DNA from: DASXUL01 sp036504855
Lineage (GTDB): Bacteria > Armatimonadota > DTGP01 > JAKQQT01
Reading direction: 5' to 3'
Assembly: GCA_036504855.1 (NCBI GenBank)
Contig: DASXUL010000193.1
Location: 17,076 to 81,075, forward strand
DNA length: 64,000 nt
The stretch's first letter is position 1, and the number at the start of each line of letters is the position of its first letter. The notes under the pieces are model-generated. The model saw only the letters and a program-made list of their open reading frames with translations. It was not told where the DNA came from and did no database searches. This document shows positions 27,701 through 34,619 of the stretch, piece after piece. The translations under genes were made by a program, and so were the position numbers.

Positions 27701-28664
27701 AGGGGGCGTAGAAATCGTCGGCGGTGCGCCGACGTTCACGAACAATACCGTCTGGGGAGGATCGGACGCTTACGGCGGCGTACGTTGTGAGGAGACAACA
27801 GCGGTTGTCTCCGGCAATCTGATCTCACACAGCAGGGCGACGGGCATCGAAGTGATGAACTCCGCCACGCTAGTGCCCGTGATCACGGCAAACGTCGTCT
27901 CCGACTGCGCCGGCCCTGGAATCAGCTTTTTTGGCCAGGGGCTAACGGTGAACCGCAACACGGTCACAAGGAACCTGGGCGGCGGAATCCGCGTGTCCGG
28001 CGCTGGCTCCACGCTGAGCAACAACCTGATCGTCGACAACCGCGGTGCGGCCTCCGCTCTCTTGGTAGGGGGGTCGAACATCAAGACGGTCAACAACACG
28101 ATCGTGGGCAACGTCAACACCGATGCCACGAAGCCTCACTACGGGTGCATTCACCTGTCCGGGGGGATGGGGCTGGTGTTCGACAACAACATCATCGCCT
28201 TCAACTCGTCCGGAATCGTCAACGAGTCCGTCTACCCGGTAGCCGCCTCGCTCCTCTGGAACGTGCTCTTCAGCAACGGATCCGAGGACTACATTGGCAT
28301 CGCCGACCCATTTGCAGACGTCCCGAACATCCCAACGGACCCGCTCTTCGTCGATAGAGCCGCCGGGGACTACCGCCTGACGTCTGCGTCGCCGTGCATT
28401 GATGTGGGCGCCTTTACGGCATACGGCACTCTGGATCTGTCCGGCGGCGCCCGCGTCATCGGCAGCCGCGTGGACGTTGGGGCCTATGAATGGAGCGCCG
28501 AGCCTCGCTACGTTACGGCCGATGCCGTGCGTGCGCTTCGCATCGCGGGCGGCCTCATCGGGCCGACGGAAGGCGACCTCTCACGGCTGAACCGGGAACC
28601 GGGTGACGGCATCGGCCTGGAGGACGCGATCCGCCTGGCGCGCGCCGCCAGCGGCCTGAACTAG
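24705..28664 (+). CDS. Secreted right-handed beta-helix protein, three modules, dockerin-like tail
   Basis: 1319 residues. A signal peptide is followed by three homologous modules starting near residues 28, 502 and 854. Each opens with an IYVSP/VRVRP/VAYVS strand, DGxSWxxAxR, a GGxxxWVAxGxY turn and LYGGFxGxET, then runs into parallel beta-helix coils rich in NNxI/VxxN. This layout is that of DUF1565/pectate-lyase-fold surface proteins. The last 53 residues (TADAVRALRIAGGL...GLEDAIRLARAASGLN) form a dockerin-like pair of helices lacking the usual Asp-rich calcium loops. GGAGA precedes the ATG. No catalytic residues could be assigned; polysaccharide binding or lysis is inferred. Confidence 0.85.
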   Translation: MHRPLPVRSFLAVFRLLVALAIAATAARSATIYVSPSSTGPTRDGSSWASAYASISEALAAASSGDEIWVVSGVYKEAVALREGVGLYGGFRGDEASRDARDVAANVSAIDGEMKREAVVAPAGITPAAVIDGFTIRNGSGGSKQGAAIRAVDAAPTIRNNVIAANAYSYAGIYLKGSGSPVVEGNAFRLNTASRLYGGPGNAVVVDGCTASIRNNVFEGNRGGAISVTAAGALIESNSVNLGALSVVSQTTAGIALTNATSLVRSNTVRMSSPGIQITGGSPTIIGNRVAENVGGIVTRNASPLIERNDVLWNTAPSGAGIGIVGGAPIVRNNVLFGNAGTSVDYQYPSYGAGIYCKASAPDVPVIANNTLIANNNGGAIYCTGGTPLVVNNLIAYCRSAGGPASSTNALFRNNCFWDSATSAAPPTGPDANGNVFRDPKLANASSGDYRLLPDSPCRDAGDDSVVAEGELDAASQPRQLGGHVDIGAYETDGSSWSTPPRIVRVRPDGDDALDGASWESAKRTLRAAVDAVQRGGGEIWAASGTYAGGFNLGSLCSLYGGFAGNETALDGRSPGTAPTTIEGPTAGAAISVLPAADAVNINRITVQGTNITGVSIGIRASVRVSDSAIQLTGGTGVSASQLSEVTIVGNRIRGADNGIATAFTQSAVIDRNLLHDNKTGISLIDGSVTVRNNVLIGCRYQGISLEDAQAVVTNNTVAQTTGTDAYATAIYLSGYAKATFANNIIAFNAAGVMSLAQDTPTFVSNCFYGNGANEFYGILNPVGTKGNLRKDPLLLGLPFGGWRLGAGSPCVDAGSDAAAAGMDGDADGAPRLVGAHVDIGADEQAGSPEPFSPRVAYVSLEGSDTHDGASWQTAKRTIRAAMDALMAADGGGQVWVANGLYAATLQISSFIHLYGGFAGAETATEQRNFAASPTIIDGQGSEPVISAANTESPCRFDGFQVIDSVLPPSLVFGPLLVCDHSSITIANNAFLGDPASQRGGVEIVGGAPTFTNNTVWGGSDAYGGVRCEETTAVVSGNLISHSRATGIEVMNSATLVPVITANVVSDCAGPGISFFGQGLTVNRNTVTRNLGGGIRVSGAGSTLSNNLIVDNRGAASALLVGGSNIKTVNNTIVGNVNTDATKPHYGCIHLSGGMGLVFDNNIIAFNSSGIVNESVYPVAASLLWNVLFSNGSEDYIGIADPFADVPNIPTDPLFVDRAAGDYRLTSASPCIDVGAFTAYGTLDLSGGARVIGSRVDVGAYEWSAEPRYVTADAVRALRIAGGLIGPTEGDLSRLNREPGDGIGLEDAIRLARAASGLN

Positions 28665-28687
28665 GCCTGGAAGATTCGCCCGCAACG

Positions 28688-28720
28688 GAAAGGGGATGGC
28701 CGCTTCGGCCATCCCCTTTC
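28688..28720. terminator. Bidirectional terminator hairpin
   Basis: A perfect 15-bp stem (28688-28702 with 28706-28720, loop CTT) lies between the convergent beta-helix and gmk genes. The arms end in GAAA/TTTC, so each direction ends in a short T run. Confidence 0.8.
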
Positions 28721-28749
28721 GCGCGTCCGCTGTGTTTTCGCCTCCACCG

Positions 28750-29391
28750 TTAAGGCTTCGGCCGGAAGCCGTTGATGTTGCGCACGCGGCGCTGTTCGGC
28801 CAGGAAGATGGAGCGTACTTCGTCGGCGGCGGCGCCGAGGTCGTCGTTCACCACCACGTAGTCGTAGTCCGGTAGGGTCTGCATTTCGTGGAGGGCGGTG
28901 GAGAGGCGGCGGTCGATCGCCTCGTCGGAATCGGTGAGGCGGTTGCGGAGGCGGCTTTCCAGCTCCGCGAGGCTGGGGGGCGCCAGGAAGATGTGAACGG
29001 CGTCCGGCATGGCGCGCCGCACGCTGGCGGCGCCCTGCACGTCGATCTTCAGCACCACGCTGCGGCCGGCGGCGAGGCTCTCTTCCACGAAGGCGAGCGG
29101 CGTTCCGTAGAGGTTGCCGTATACCTCGGCCCACTCCAGCATCTGCCCGTCCAGAACGTGCTGGCGGAACTGGGCCTGCGTCCAGAAATGGTAGTCCTCG
29201 CCATCCACCTCGGCGGGGCGGGGCGGGCGCGTGGTGGCGGTGATGGCGCGGCGCACGCGGTTCTCGGGGTTCTTCTCGCGGCTGGTGGCCTCCAACAGCA
29301 GGGCATCCTTGCCCACGCCGCTGGGCCCGCTTAGCACAAACAACACGCCGCGTCGGGCATACGGCGGCAGATAATGGGGCGTATCCGGCAA
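28750..29391 (-). CDS. gmk: Guanylate kinase
   Basis: About 213 residues. It phosphorylates GMP to GDP. The P-loop is LSGPSGVGKDALL. The GMP-binding blocks are RAITATTRPPRPAEVDGEDY and FLEWAEVYGNLYGTP-like (MLEWAEVYGNLYGTP), followed by VLKIDVQGAASVR and the lid RLRNRLTDSDEAIDRRL. TTG at 29391 has AGGAG 6 nt upstream and gives a normal N-terminus. The alternative ATG at 29421 adds ten residues (MADGSRQEID) encoded by palindrome E4, which is probably not native. Confidence 0.92.
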   Translation of the reverse strand: MPDTPHYLPPYARRGVLFVLSGPSGVGKDALLLEATSREKNPENRVRRAITATTRPPRPAEVDGEDYHFWTQAQFRQHVLDGQMLEWAEVYGNLYGTPLAFVEESLAAGRSVVLKIDVQGAASVRRAMPDAVHIFLAPPSLAELESRLRNRLTDSDEAIDRRLSTALHEMQTLPDYDYVVVNDDLGAAADEVRSIFLAEQRRVRNINGFRPKP

Positions 29392-29407
29392 ATCTATCTC
29401 CTGTCGG

Positions 29408-29522
29408 GAGCCGTCAGCCATTAGCCGTCAGCCATCAGCGGGAAGGGGTTTCAGCCAAGCGAGGGGTTATCTCGCTGGCGCTGCCTCCGGGCTGAGGGCT
29501 GACGGCTGATGGCTGACGGCTC
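29408..29522. repeat. Heptad-arm palindrome E4
   Basis: Arms: GAGCCGTCAGCCATTAGCCG... on the left and its imperfect complement ending GGCTGACGGCTC on the right. The heptamer unit is CCGTCAG/CCATCAG. It lies between the gmk start and the stop of the prepilin-like gene and contains an ATG in frame with gmk. Confidence 0.78.
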
Positions 29523-29524
29523 AA

Positions 29525-30295
29525 CTAGTTTCCTGTAACATAGTAGCTGCTCCACATGGCGCCGTCGCGGTTGAGGATGGCCGGCGGCAGGTCCTTCGGG
29601 TGGAAGAACTCCTCGTGTGAGATGACCTGCGTGTGGCCGTCCACGAACGCCATGGTGTACGACTTGCTCTTCACGTCGCGGTGCCACGCGCCCGCCGGAT
29701 CGGTGAGGCTGTCCCGTTGCGCCCAGAGGGGCAGGGAGTCGCAGATCGTGAAACACCGCGTTGGGTACTTCACCTGCGAAACGCCGTACGGCCGGTAAAT
29801 AAGCCCGCCGGAGCCGGAAGTAGGGGTCTTGAACGACAGGATGACGGGCCAGGTGTAGCTGGAGCCGTTCTTATCGAACACCTTCTTCACGAGGCCGGAC
29901 GACAGGATCTGGCCCTTGTCGGAGGGGCACTTCCACACTTCCTTGCTCTTCAGATACTGGCCGATGGGGCCGTCCATCGTCTTCCACTTCCCAACGGGTG
30001 AGTTGTCCTTTGTGGGGTTGCCGCCCCAAAGGAGCGGAACCGGCGGAACCGCGTTGCTGAGTTCCGGGTAGGCCGCCCAATCCAGATAGTCCATGCCCCT
30101 CGGGAAATAGCCGTCGTTGTCGTCGCAGTACATCAAGATGCCCTTGGTGATCTGGTTGAGGTTTGACGTGCACGTGGCCTGCTGGGCCCGCATGCGGGCT
30201 TTGGCGAAGACAGGGAAGAGGATGGCGGCCAGAATCGCGATGATGGCGATGACCACCAGCAGTTCGATCAGTGTGAACCCACAGCGTCGTCGCAT
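29525..30295 (-). CDS. Prepilin-like protein (N-methylation motif, DUF1559-like C-terminus)
   Basis: 256 residues. A short basic leader ends at G|FTLIELLVVIAIIAILAAI, a textbook type IV prepilin/pseudopilin cleavage site, extended by ILFPVFAKARMRAQQ, common in Armatimonadota. Behind it lie SNLNQITKGILMYCDDNDGYFP and the C-terminal AFVDGHTQVISHEEFF, a variant of the H-X9-DG type ending. It is probably exported and processed by a prepilin peptidase; the function in cell-surface structures is unknown. The start at 30295 has GGAGG 8 nt upstream. It is bracketed by palindromes E4 and E5. Confidence 0.9.
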   Translation of the reverse strand: MRRRCGFTLIELLVVIAIIAILAAILFPVFAKARMRAQQATCTSNLNQITKGILMYCDDNDGYFPRGMDYLDWAAYPELSNAVPPVPLLWGGNPTKDNSPVGKWKTMDGPIGQYLKSKEVWKCPSDKGQILSSGLVKKVFDKNGSSYTWPVILSFKTPTSGSGGLIYRPYGVSQVKYPTRCFTICDSLPLWAQRDSLTDPAGAWHRDVKSKSYTMAFVDGHTQVISHEEFFHPKDLPPAILNRDGAMWSSYYVTGN

Positions 30296-30324
30296 ACCGT
30301 TGTCCTCCATGAATGGGAGTCGAT

Positions 30325-30443
30325 CGTCAGTCATCAGTCGTCAGTAATCAGTTATCAGTCATCAGTCCGGCAAGACCCGAACCAAATCAGGCAGCGGTCG
30401 CTCCCGCTGACAACAGACAACTGACGACTGATGACTGACAACT
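30325..30443. repeat. Heptad-arm palindrome E5
   Basis: Left arm: CGTCAGTCATCAGTCGTCAG..., heptamers of the CAGTCAT/CAGTCGT type. Right arm: CTGACGACTGATGACTGACA. The centre is less well paired than in E1 and E2. It ends on the stop codon of the J-like gene (30442). Confidence 0.72.
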
Positions 30444-31359
30444 ATCGCCGCCGCCGCCACTGCTGCAGCGCGTAGCCGGCGATGTATCCGAGGCCGGCGC
30501 CGGCGATGGCGCCGGCCGAGCCGCCAGTGAGGCCGATGAGTGCGCCCAGGATGAGGCCAAGCCAGGGAACGGAAATCGATGGCTTGCCGAAGCGCAGATA
30601 GAGCCGCTTCGACGGCAGGCGCAGGCGGGGCAGCATCGTCGGGCCGGGTTCCGGCGATGGCGCCGGTTGTTCCTCGGAGGGGGCGATGCGCGGGCGGCGG
30701 AACTGCTGCTTGCCGCGTTCGTATTCGGCCGACGGCGTGTGACGTTCCAGCACGGAGATCGAGGCGTCGAAGAACGCCGCATCCATGCCGTAGGCGGCCG
30801 GGTAGTGCTCGCGCAGCACCGGCAGGATCATGGCGTAGGCGCGAGGGGCCTCAGCCATATCGCGTTGCACGAGGAGCTGAGCGCTGCGCTCCGCTTCCTC
30901 GTTCGGCGGATCCGCCGAGAGTTCCGTAACGTAGCGCACGAGGCGGTGCGGGAAAGCGCTGTTGTTTTTAAGGCGTACCGCCTGCTCGCGTGCGGCGGAT
31001 CGGTCGCCGGCTGTGGGGCCGGTGCGGGCCCCCGCGTCGGCGGATTCAACGGCCGCCAGCAACAGCGGCGCCGCGCGATCATCCGGAGCCTGCGCGGCCG
31101 CCTCGCGGAAGAACCGGGCGGCGGAAACGGGGTCGCCAGAGGAGGCGGCGCCGATCCCCCACGCCAATGAGAGCTCGAATGCCAGGCCGCGACGGCTGCG
31201 AGCATCGTAATCCTCCCGCGCGCCGGGGTCGCTAAGGACAACGCGAGCGCCCGCGCGGGCGGGCGACGGCTGCACGCCGCCCAGCAGCGCGGCCGCCCCC
31301 ACCATCTCCGGCTCCACGTCCGCCGGAACGCCCAGCCATTCGTACAGGTTCGACGCCAT
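30442..31359 (-). CDS. Protein with degenerate J-like N-terminus and C-terminal membrane hairpin
   Basis: 305 residues. The opening NLYEWLGVPADVEPEMV and the later LSDPGAREDYDARSR mirror helix I and the end of helix IV of DnaJ J-domains, but the HPD tripeptide is absent, so stimulation of DnaK is not expected. The middle is helical (about 60-215). A proline-rich linker (EEQPAPSPEPGPT) leads to two hydrophobic C-terminal helices with glycine-zipper character (GLTGGSAGAIAGAGLGYIAG). It starts 21 nt downstream of the metallopeptidase gene, so the two probably work together in the membrane. I do not recognise the family. Confidence 0.75.
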   Translation of the reverse strand: MASNLYEWLGVPADVEPEMVGAAALLGGVQPSPARAGARVVLSDPGAREDYDARSRRGLAFELSLAWGIGAASSGDPVSAARFFREAAAQAPDDRAAPLLLAAVESADAGARTGPTAGDRSAAREQAVRLKNNSAFPHRLVRYVTELSADPPNEEAERSAQLLVQRDMAEAPRAYAMILPVLREHYPAAYGMDAAFFDASISVLERHTPSAEYERGKQQFRRPRIAPSEEQPAPSPEPGPTMLPRLRLPSKRLYLRFGKPSISVPWLGLILGALIGLTGGSAGAIAGAGLGYIAGYALQQWRRRR

Positions 31360-31380
31360 ATCGCAAGAAAGGGTGAAGGT

Positions 31381-32325
31381 CTAGCGGCGGAACTCGTCTT
31401 CGCGCCACCACGACGGCGGGGCCAGGTCCGATACGGGCTCCTCGGCCTGTACCTGGCGGCGTCGGCGGTTTCGCACCGTGAAGAAGCCCCAGATGAGGGC
31501 TATGAAGAACATCCCCGGCACGATCCACTCCGCCCACTCTATGAAAACGCGAGACCTGGAGCCAAGCTGAAGGTCTCTGCGCCATTTGGCGGCCCAATCG
31601 TCGGCTCCATAGCCGTAAACGGTGCGCATGGCGGCGTCGTAGCTGGCGCCGCGGGCGAGGCGCCCCACGAGATCGCGCATCGCCGGCCAGCCGCCGCGAT
31701 CGAGGAGGGCATCCACGGCGTCCTGCCCCTGGTCGTACGCGAGGCCGGCGTTATCGCCGGTGGGAAACGAGGATCGCAGATCGCTCAGGGGCAGGAGGCG
31801 GTTCTCCAGGAGCGCGCCGACCACGCGCGCATGGGCAATCGCCGGGTCGGCGCCGCCGGCTTCCTGGGCCAGGCCTTCGTTCATCCACAGCGGCATGGCT
31901 TCCACGCGCGGCCCGAGCATACGGAAGAGGAAGACGTGCACAATCTCGTGGCCGATCACGCGATCCGGCGCGTCGAAGATCCGGCTGGCATCCAGCCGGA
32001 TCGTATCCTCGTTGGTAGCCGTGCCGACAACGAGCTCGCGTCGGTCCTGGTGGGCCTCCTTCAGGAACTCGCGACGGTCCGCGTACAGGATAACGGGGAT
32101 GCGCTCACTCGGCGAGTAGCTGAGGAGCCCGGAAATGTGTCCGTAGGCCGCCTCGGCGCTCTGTTGCATCGTTTCCACGTCGATGACTTTGTCGGCATCG
32201 TAGATGAAATGGAAGTGCGGCGTGTCGCGCGTGTGCTTGGGCGCGGCCACGGCTGAGCCGGCCAGAAGGAGGCAGGCGACCGCACAGGCCACGCCGCGGA
32301 GCCGAGGTTTTGGAGCGCGTACCAT
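31381..32325 (-). CDS. Membrane-anchored gluzincin metallopeptidase (peptidase MA-like)
   Basis: 314 residues. A signal or anchor segment (ACAVACLLLAGSAVA) is followed by a short beta-rich part and the zinc site HEIVHVFLF, with a downstream glutamate in LWMNEGLAQE; this is the gluzincin pattern of peptidase MA proteins. A C-terminal helix (IVPGMFFIALIWGFFTVR) and a basic tail anchor it. ATG 32325 is chosen; a GTG 18 nt earlier is possible but overlaps the -10 box. First of two genes with the J-like protein. Confidence 0.82.
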   Translation of the reverse strand: MVRAPKPRLRGVACAVACLLLAGSAVAAPKHTRDTPHFHFIYDADKVIDVETMQQSAEAAYGHISGLLSYSPSERIPVILYADRREFLKEAHQDRRELVVGTATNEDTIRLDASRIFDAPDRVIGHEIVHVFLFRMLGPRVEAMPLWMNEGLAQEAGGADPAIAHARVVGALLENRLLPLSDLRSSFPTGDNAGLAYDQGQDAVDALLDRGGWPAMRDLVGRLARGASYDAAMRTVYGYGADDWAAKWRRDLQLGSRSRVFIEWAEWIVPGMFFIALIWGFFTVRNRRRRQVQAEEPVSDLAPPSWWREDEFRR

Positions 32326-32331
32326 ACGTTT

Positions 32332-32337
32332 ATTATA
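32332..32337 (-). promoter_or_regulatory. -10 box suggesting a leaderless transcript for the metallopeptidase gene
   Basis: TATAAT (minus strand, 32337-32332) ends 6 nt before the ATG at 32325, which would place the transcription start on or next to the A of the ATG. No ribosome-binding site is visible between them. No clear -35 was found. Confidence 0.4.
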
Positions 32338-32461
32338 CGTCACATGCCTGTTTGGGTTCCCCTGCCAAGGAGCGCGTGTAACTATCTATGGGCGGCGCGC
32401 GATAATGTAGTGTAGGTTATGGGGCGTCGATCCGCCCGCCGGGCGGTGAAAGGACGGAACC

Positions 32462-33013
32462 GTGGGCATTCCTGTGTTTGTGATAGCGCTGGTTGTGTTG
32501 GCCCTCTTTGTGATTGGCCTCTACAACGGCCTCGTAGCGCGCCGGAACCGCGTCAAAACCGGCTGGGCGCAGGTGGACGTTCAACTGAAGCGCCGGCACG
32601 ATTTGATTCCGAACCTCGTGGAGACGGCGAAGGGCTATATGGCGCACGAGCGCGCCACTTTGGAAGCCGTCGTTGCGGCCCGGCAACAGGCCGTGAACGT
32701 CTCCGGGGTCGCCGATGCGGCCCGCGCCGAGAACCAGCTCACCCAGACCTTGCGCTCACTGTTCGCCGTGGCCGAAAGCTACCCGGACCTGAAGGCCAAC
32801 ACCAACATGCTGGCCCTGCAGGAAGAGCTGACGAGCACGGAGAACAAGATCGCGTTCGCGCGCCAGAACTACAACGACGAGGTGAACGGCTACAACACCG
32901 CCATCGAGCAGTTCCCCGGCAGCTTCATCGCCAACTCCTTCGGCTTCCAGCCCTCCGAGTTCTTCCAGGTGGAAGACCCCGCCGAGCGCGAAGCCCCGCA
33001 GGTGAAATTCTAG
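32462..33013 (+). CDS. lemA: LemA family protein
   Basis: 183 residues, the usual size. An N-terminal anchor helix (IPVFVIALVVLALFVIGLY) is followed by YNGLVARRNRVKTGWAQVDV, the diagnostic RRHDLIPNLVETAKGY, and LTSTENKIAFARQNYNDEV. It forms an external helical bundle; the biochemical role is not settled, but lemA is often next to a HtpX-type peptidase gene, as here. The start is GTG with AGGAC upstream. Palindrome E6 begins immediately after its stop. Confidence 0.93.
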   Translation: MGIPVFVIALVVLALFVIGLYNGLVARRNRVKTGWAQVDVQLKRRHDLIPNLVETAKGYMAHERATLEAVVAARQQAVNVSGVADAARAENQLTQTLRSLFAVAESYPDLKANTNMLALQEELTSTENKIAFARQNYNDEVNGYNTAIEQFPGSFIANSFGFQPSEFFQVEDPAEREAPQVKF

Positions 33014-33127
33014 GAGTCGTCAGTCATCAGTCGTCAGTTATCAGCCCGAAGGCTCTGACTGGGGAGCTGAGCGATACCATCAGAAAAGCCTTCGGACTGA
33101 CAACTGACGACTGAATACTGACAACTA
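33014..33127. repeat. Heptad-arm palindrome E6, inside the lemA-htpX unit
   Basis: Arms GAGTCGTCAGTCATCAGTCG and its imperfect complement ending CTGACAACT; the inner stem pairs CCGAAGGCT with AGCCTTCGG. It fills the whole 118-bp interval between lemA and the M48 peptidase gene, starting at the first base after the lemA stop and ending 4 nt before the next ATG. Confidence 0.8.
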
Positions 33128-33131
33128 CCAA

Positions 33132-34514
33132 ATGTACGATCAGATCGCCCGGAACAAGAGAGATTCGCTGCTGTTGGTGGCGGCCGTATTCGGGCTGCTC
33201 ATCGCGCTGGGCTACGTGTTCGCGCGGGCCGAAAACGCGCCGTGGGAAATCGGGGTTGGCGCGGCCGTCGTGGCCGGAATGGTTGCCAGCACGGCCGCCT
33301 ATTACGGCGGCAGTTCCGTGATCCTCAGCGTTAGCGGAGCGCGGGAGATCGCCCACGACGACAGTCCACAGCTCTTCAACGTGGTGGAGGAGATGTCCAT
33401 TGCCGCCGGCCTGCCCATGCCGAAGGTGTACGTGATCGACGACTCCGCGCCGAACGCGTTCGCCACGGGGCGGAGCCCCGAGACGGCCGCCATCGCCATC
33501 ACCACTGGCCTCCTCACCAAGCTCAACCGCGACGAGTTGCAGGGCGTCATCGCCCACGAGATGTCGCACATCAAGAACTTCGACACGCGCCTCCTCATGC
33601 TGCTGGCCATCCTGGTGGGCGGCATCGTGCTGCTCTGCGACCTGTTCTGGCGGATCAACCGCTGGGGGCCCGCCGGACGAGGGCGCGACCGGGACCGCGA
33701 TAGCGGCTCCGGCCAATGGCAGCTCGTCTTCTTCGCCATCGCGCTCGTGCTGGCAATCCTGGCGCCCTTCTTCGCCAAGCTTCTGGAAATGGCCGTTTCC
33801 CGCCACCGCGAGTATCTGGCCGACGCCAGCGCCGCGTTGCTGACGCGCTATCCGGACGGCCTCGCCTCGGCCCTTCAGAAGATCTCCAGCGACCCCGAAC
33901 CGCTGGAAGCGGCCAACCGCGCCACCCAGCACCTGTATATCGTGAACCCCGTGAAGGCGCTGGAAGGCAAAACGGCGGGGCTGTTCGATACGCACCCGCC
34001 GATTGAGGAGCGCATTGCACGGCTGCGCGGCATGGGCCTGCGCGGAGCCGAGAACGCCGAGGCTCCGGCGGGCGCCGGCCGTCCGACCGGGCCAGTGGGC
34101 CTCGGGATGCCGGGCGTCATGGGCCTGGTGGGCGCCTCGGCCGGCCCGACAGTGGCGGGCGCCTCGCCCTCCACATGCCCGCGCTGCCAGTTTCCGCTCG
34201 TCTCGGGCCGCATTCAGGGACGCAATCTGTTGGGTTGCCGCCACTGCGGCGGCATCTGGATCGGCGAGGATGACATCCGCGCCCTCCTCAAAGAGGCGCC
34301 GCGCGAACTGGATGCGGCGGACCGGAAGTTCCCCAACCTCATCGGCTCCGGGTGGGACGCCATGTCGCGGCGCACCTGTCCGGTGTGCGGCCTTGCGCTG
34401 GTTCCTCTCACCGCCGCCGGCCCTGCGCCGGTCGCCCTGGACCGCTGCCCCTCCGGCCACGGAATCTGGTTCGACGACGGCGAGCTGAGCGAGATGGCCA
34501 ATGGAACTCAGTAA
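33132..34514 (+). CDS. HtpX-like M48 peptidase fused to C-terminal zinc ribbons
   Basis: 460 residues. Two N-terminal membrane helices precede an M48 domain with HEMSH (His142, Glu143, His146) and the third ligand in EYLADASAALL (about 227). A second helix pair lies between them, and THPPIEERIARL closes the domain. Beyond a Gly/Ala/Pro linker come two TFIIB-type zinc ribbons: CPRCQFPLVSG..LLGCRHCGGIWI and CPVCGLALVP..LDRCPSGHGIWF. HtpX proteins cleave damaged membrane proteins; the zinc ribbons are not part of the usual HtpX. Partner of lemA. The last codons and stop lie in palindrome E7. No good ribosome-binding site is left between E6 and the ATG. Confidence 0.9.
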   Translation: MYDQIARNKRDSLLLVAAVFGLLIALGYVFARAENAPWEIGVGAAVVAGMVASTAAYYGGSSVILSVSGAREIAHDDSPQLFNVVEEMSIAAGLPMPKVYVIDDSAPNAFATGRSPETAAIAITTGLLTKLNRDELQGVIAHEMSHIKNFDTRLLMLLAILVGGIVLLCDLFWRINRWGPAGRGRDRDRDSGSGQWQLVFFAIALVLAILAPFFAKLLEMAVSRHREYLADASAALLTRYPDGLASALQKISSDPEPLEAANRATQHLYIVNPVKALEGKTAGLFDTHPPIEERIARLRGMGLRGAENAEAPAGAGRPTGPVGLGMPGVMGLVGASAGPTVAGASPSTCPRCQFPLVSGRIQGRNLLGCRHCGGIWIGEDDIRALLKEAPRELDAADRKFPNLIGSGWDAMSRRTCPVCGLALVPLTAAGPAPVALDRCPSGHGIWFDDGELSEMANGTQ

Positions 34515-34618
34515 TCAGAATTCAGAAATCAGCCCGGCGAGGTTTTGTCCACGTTCGTACTCGCCTCATGGATAAAGCCCCGTCGGACTGATTTCTGAGT
34601 TCCGTATTCTGAGTTCTG
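34504..34618. repeat. Heptad-arm palindrome E7
   Basis: Arms GGAACTCAGTAATCAGAATT and its imperfect complement ending CTGAGTTCTGG; the heptamer unit is AATTCAG/AAATCAG. It supplies the last codons (GTQ, stop) of the M48 gene and ends 1-2 nt before the tatD stop, so it lies exactly between convergent genes. Confidence 0.78.
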
Positions 34619-34619
34619 G

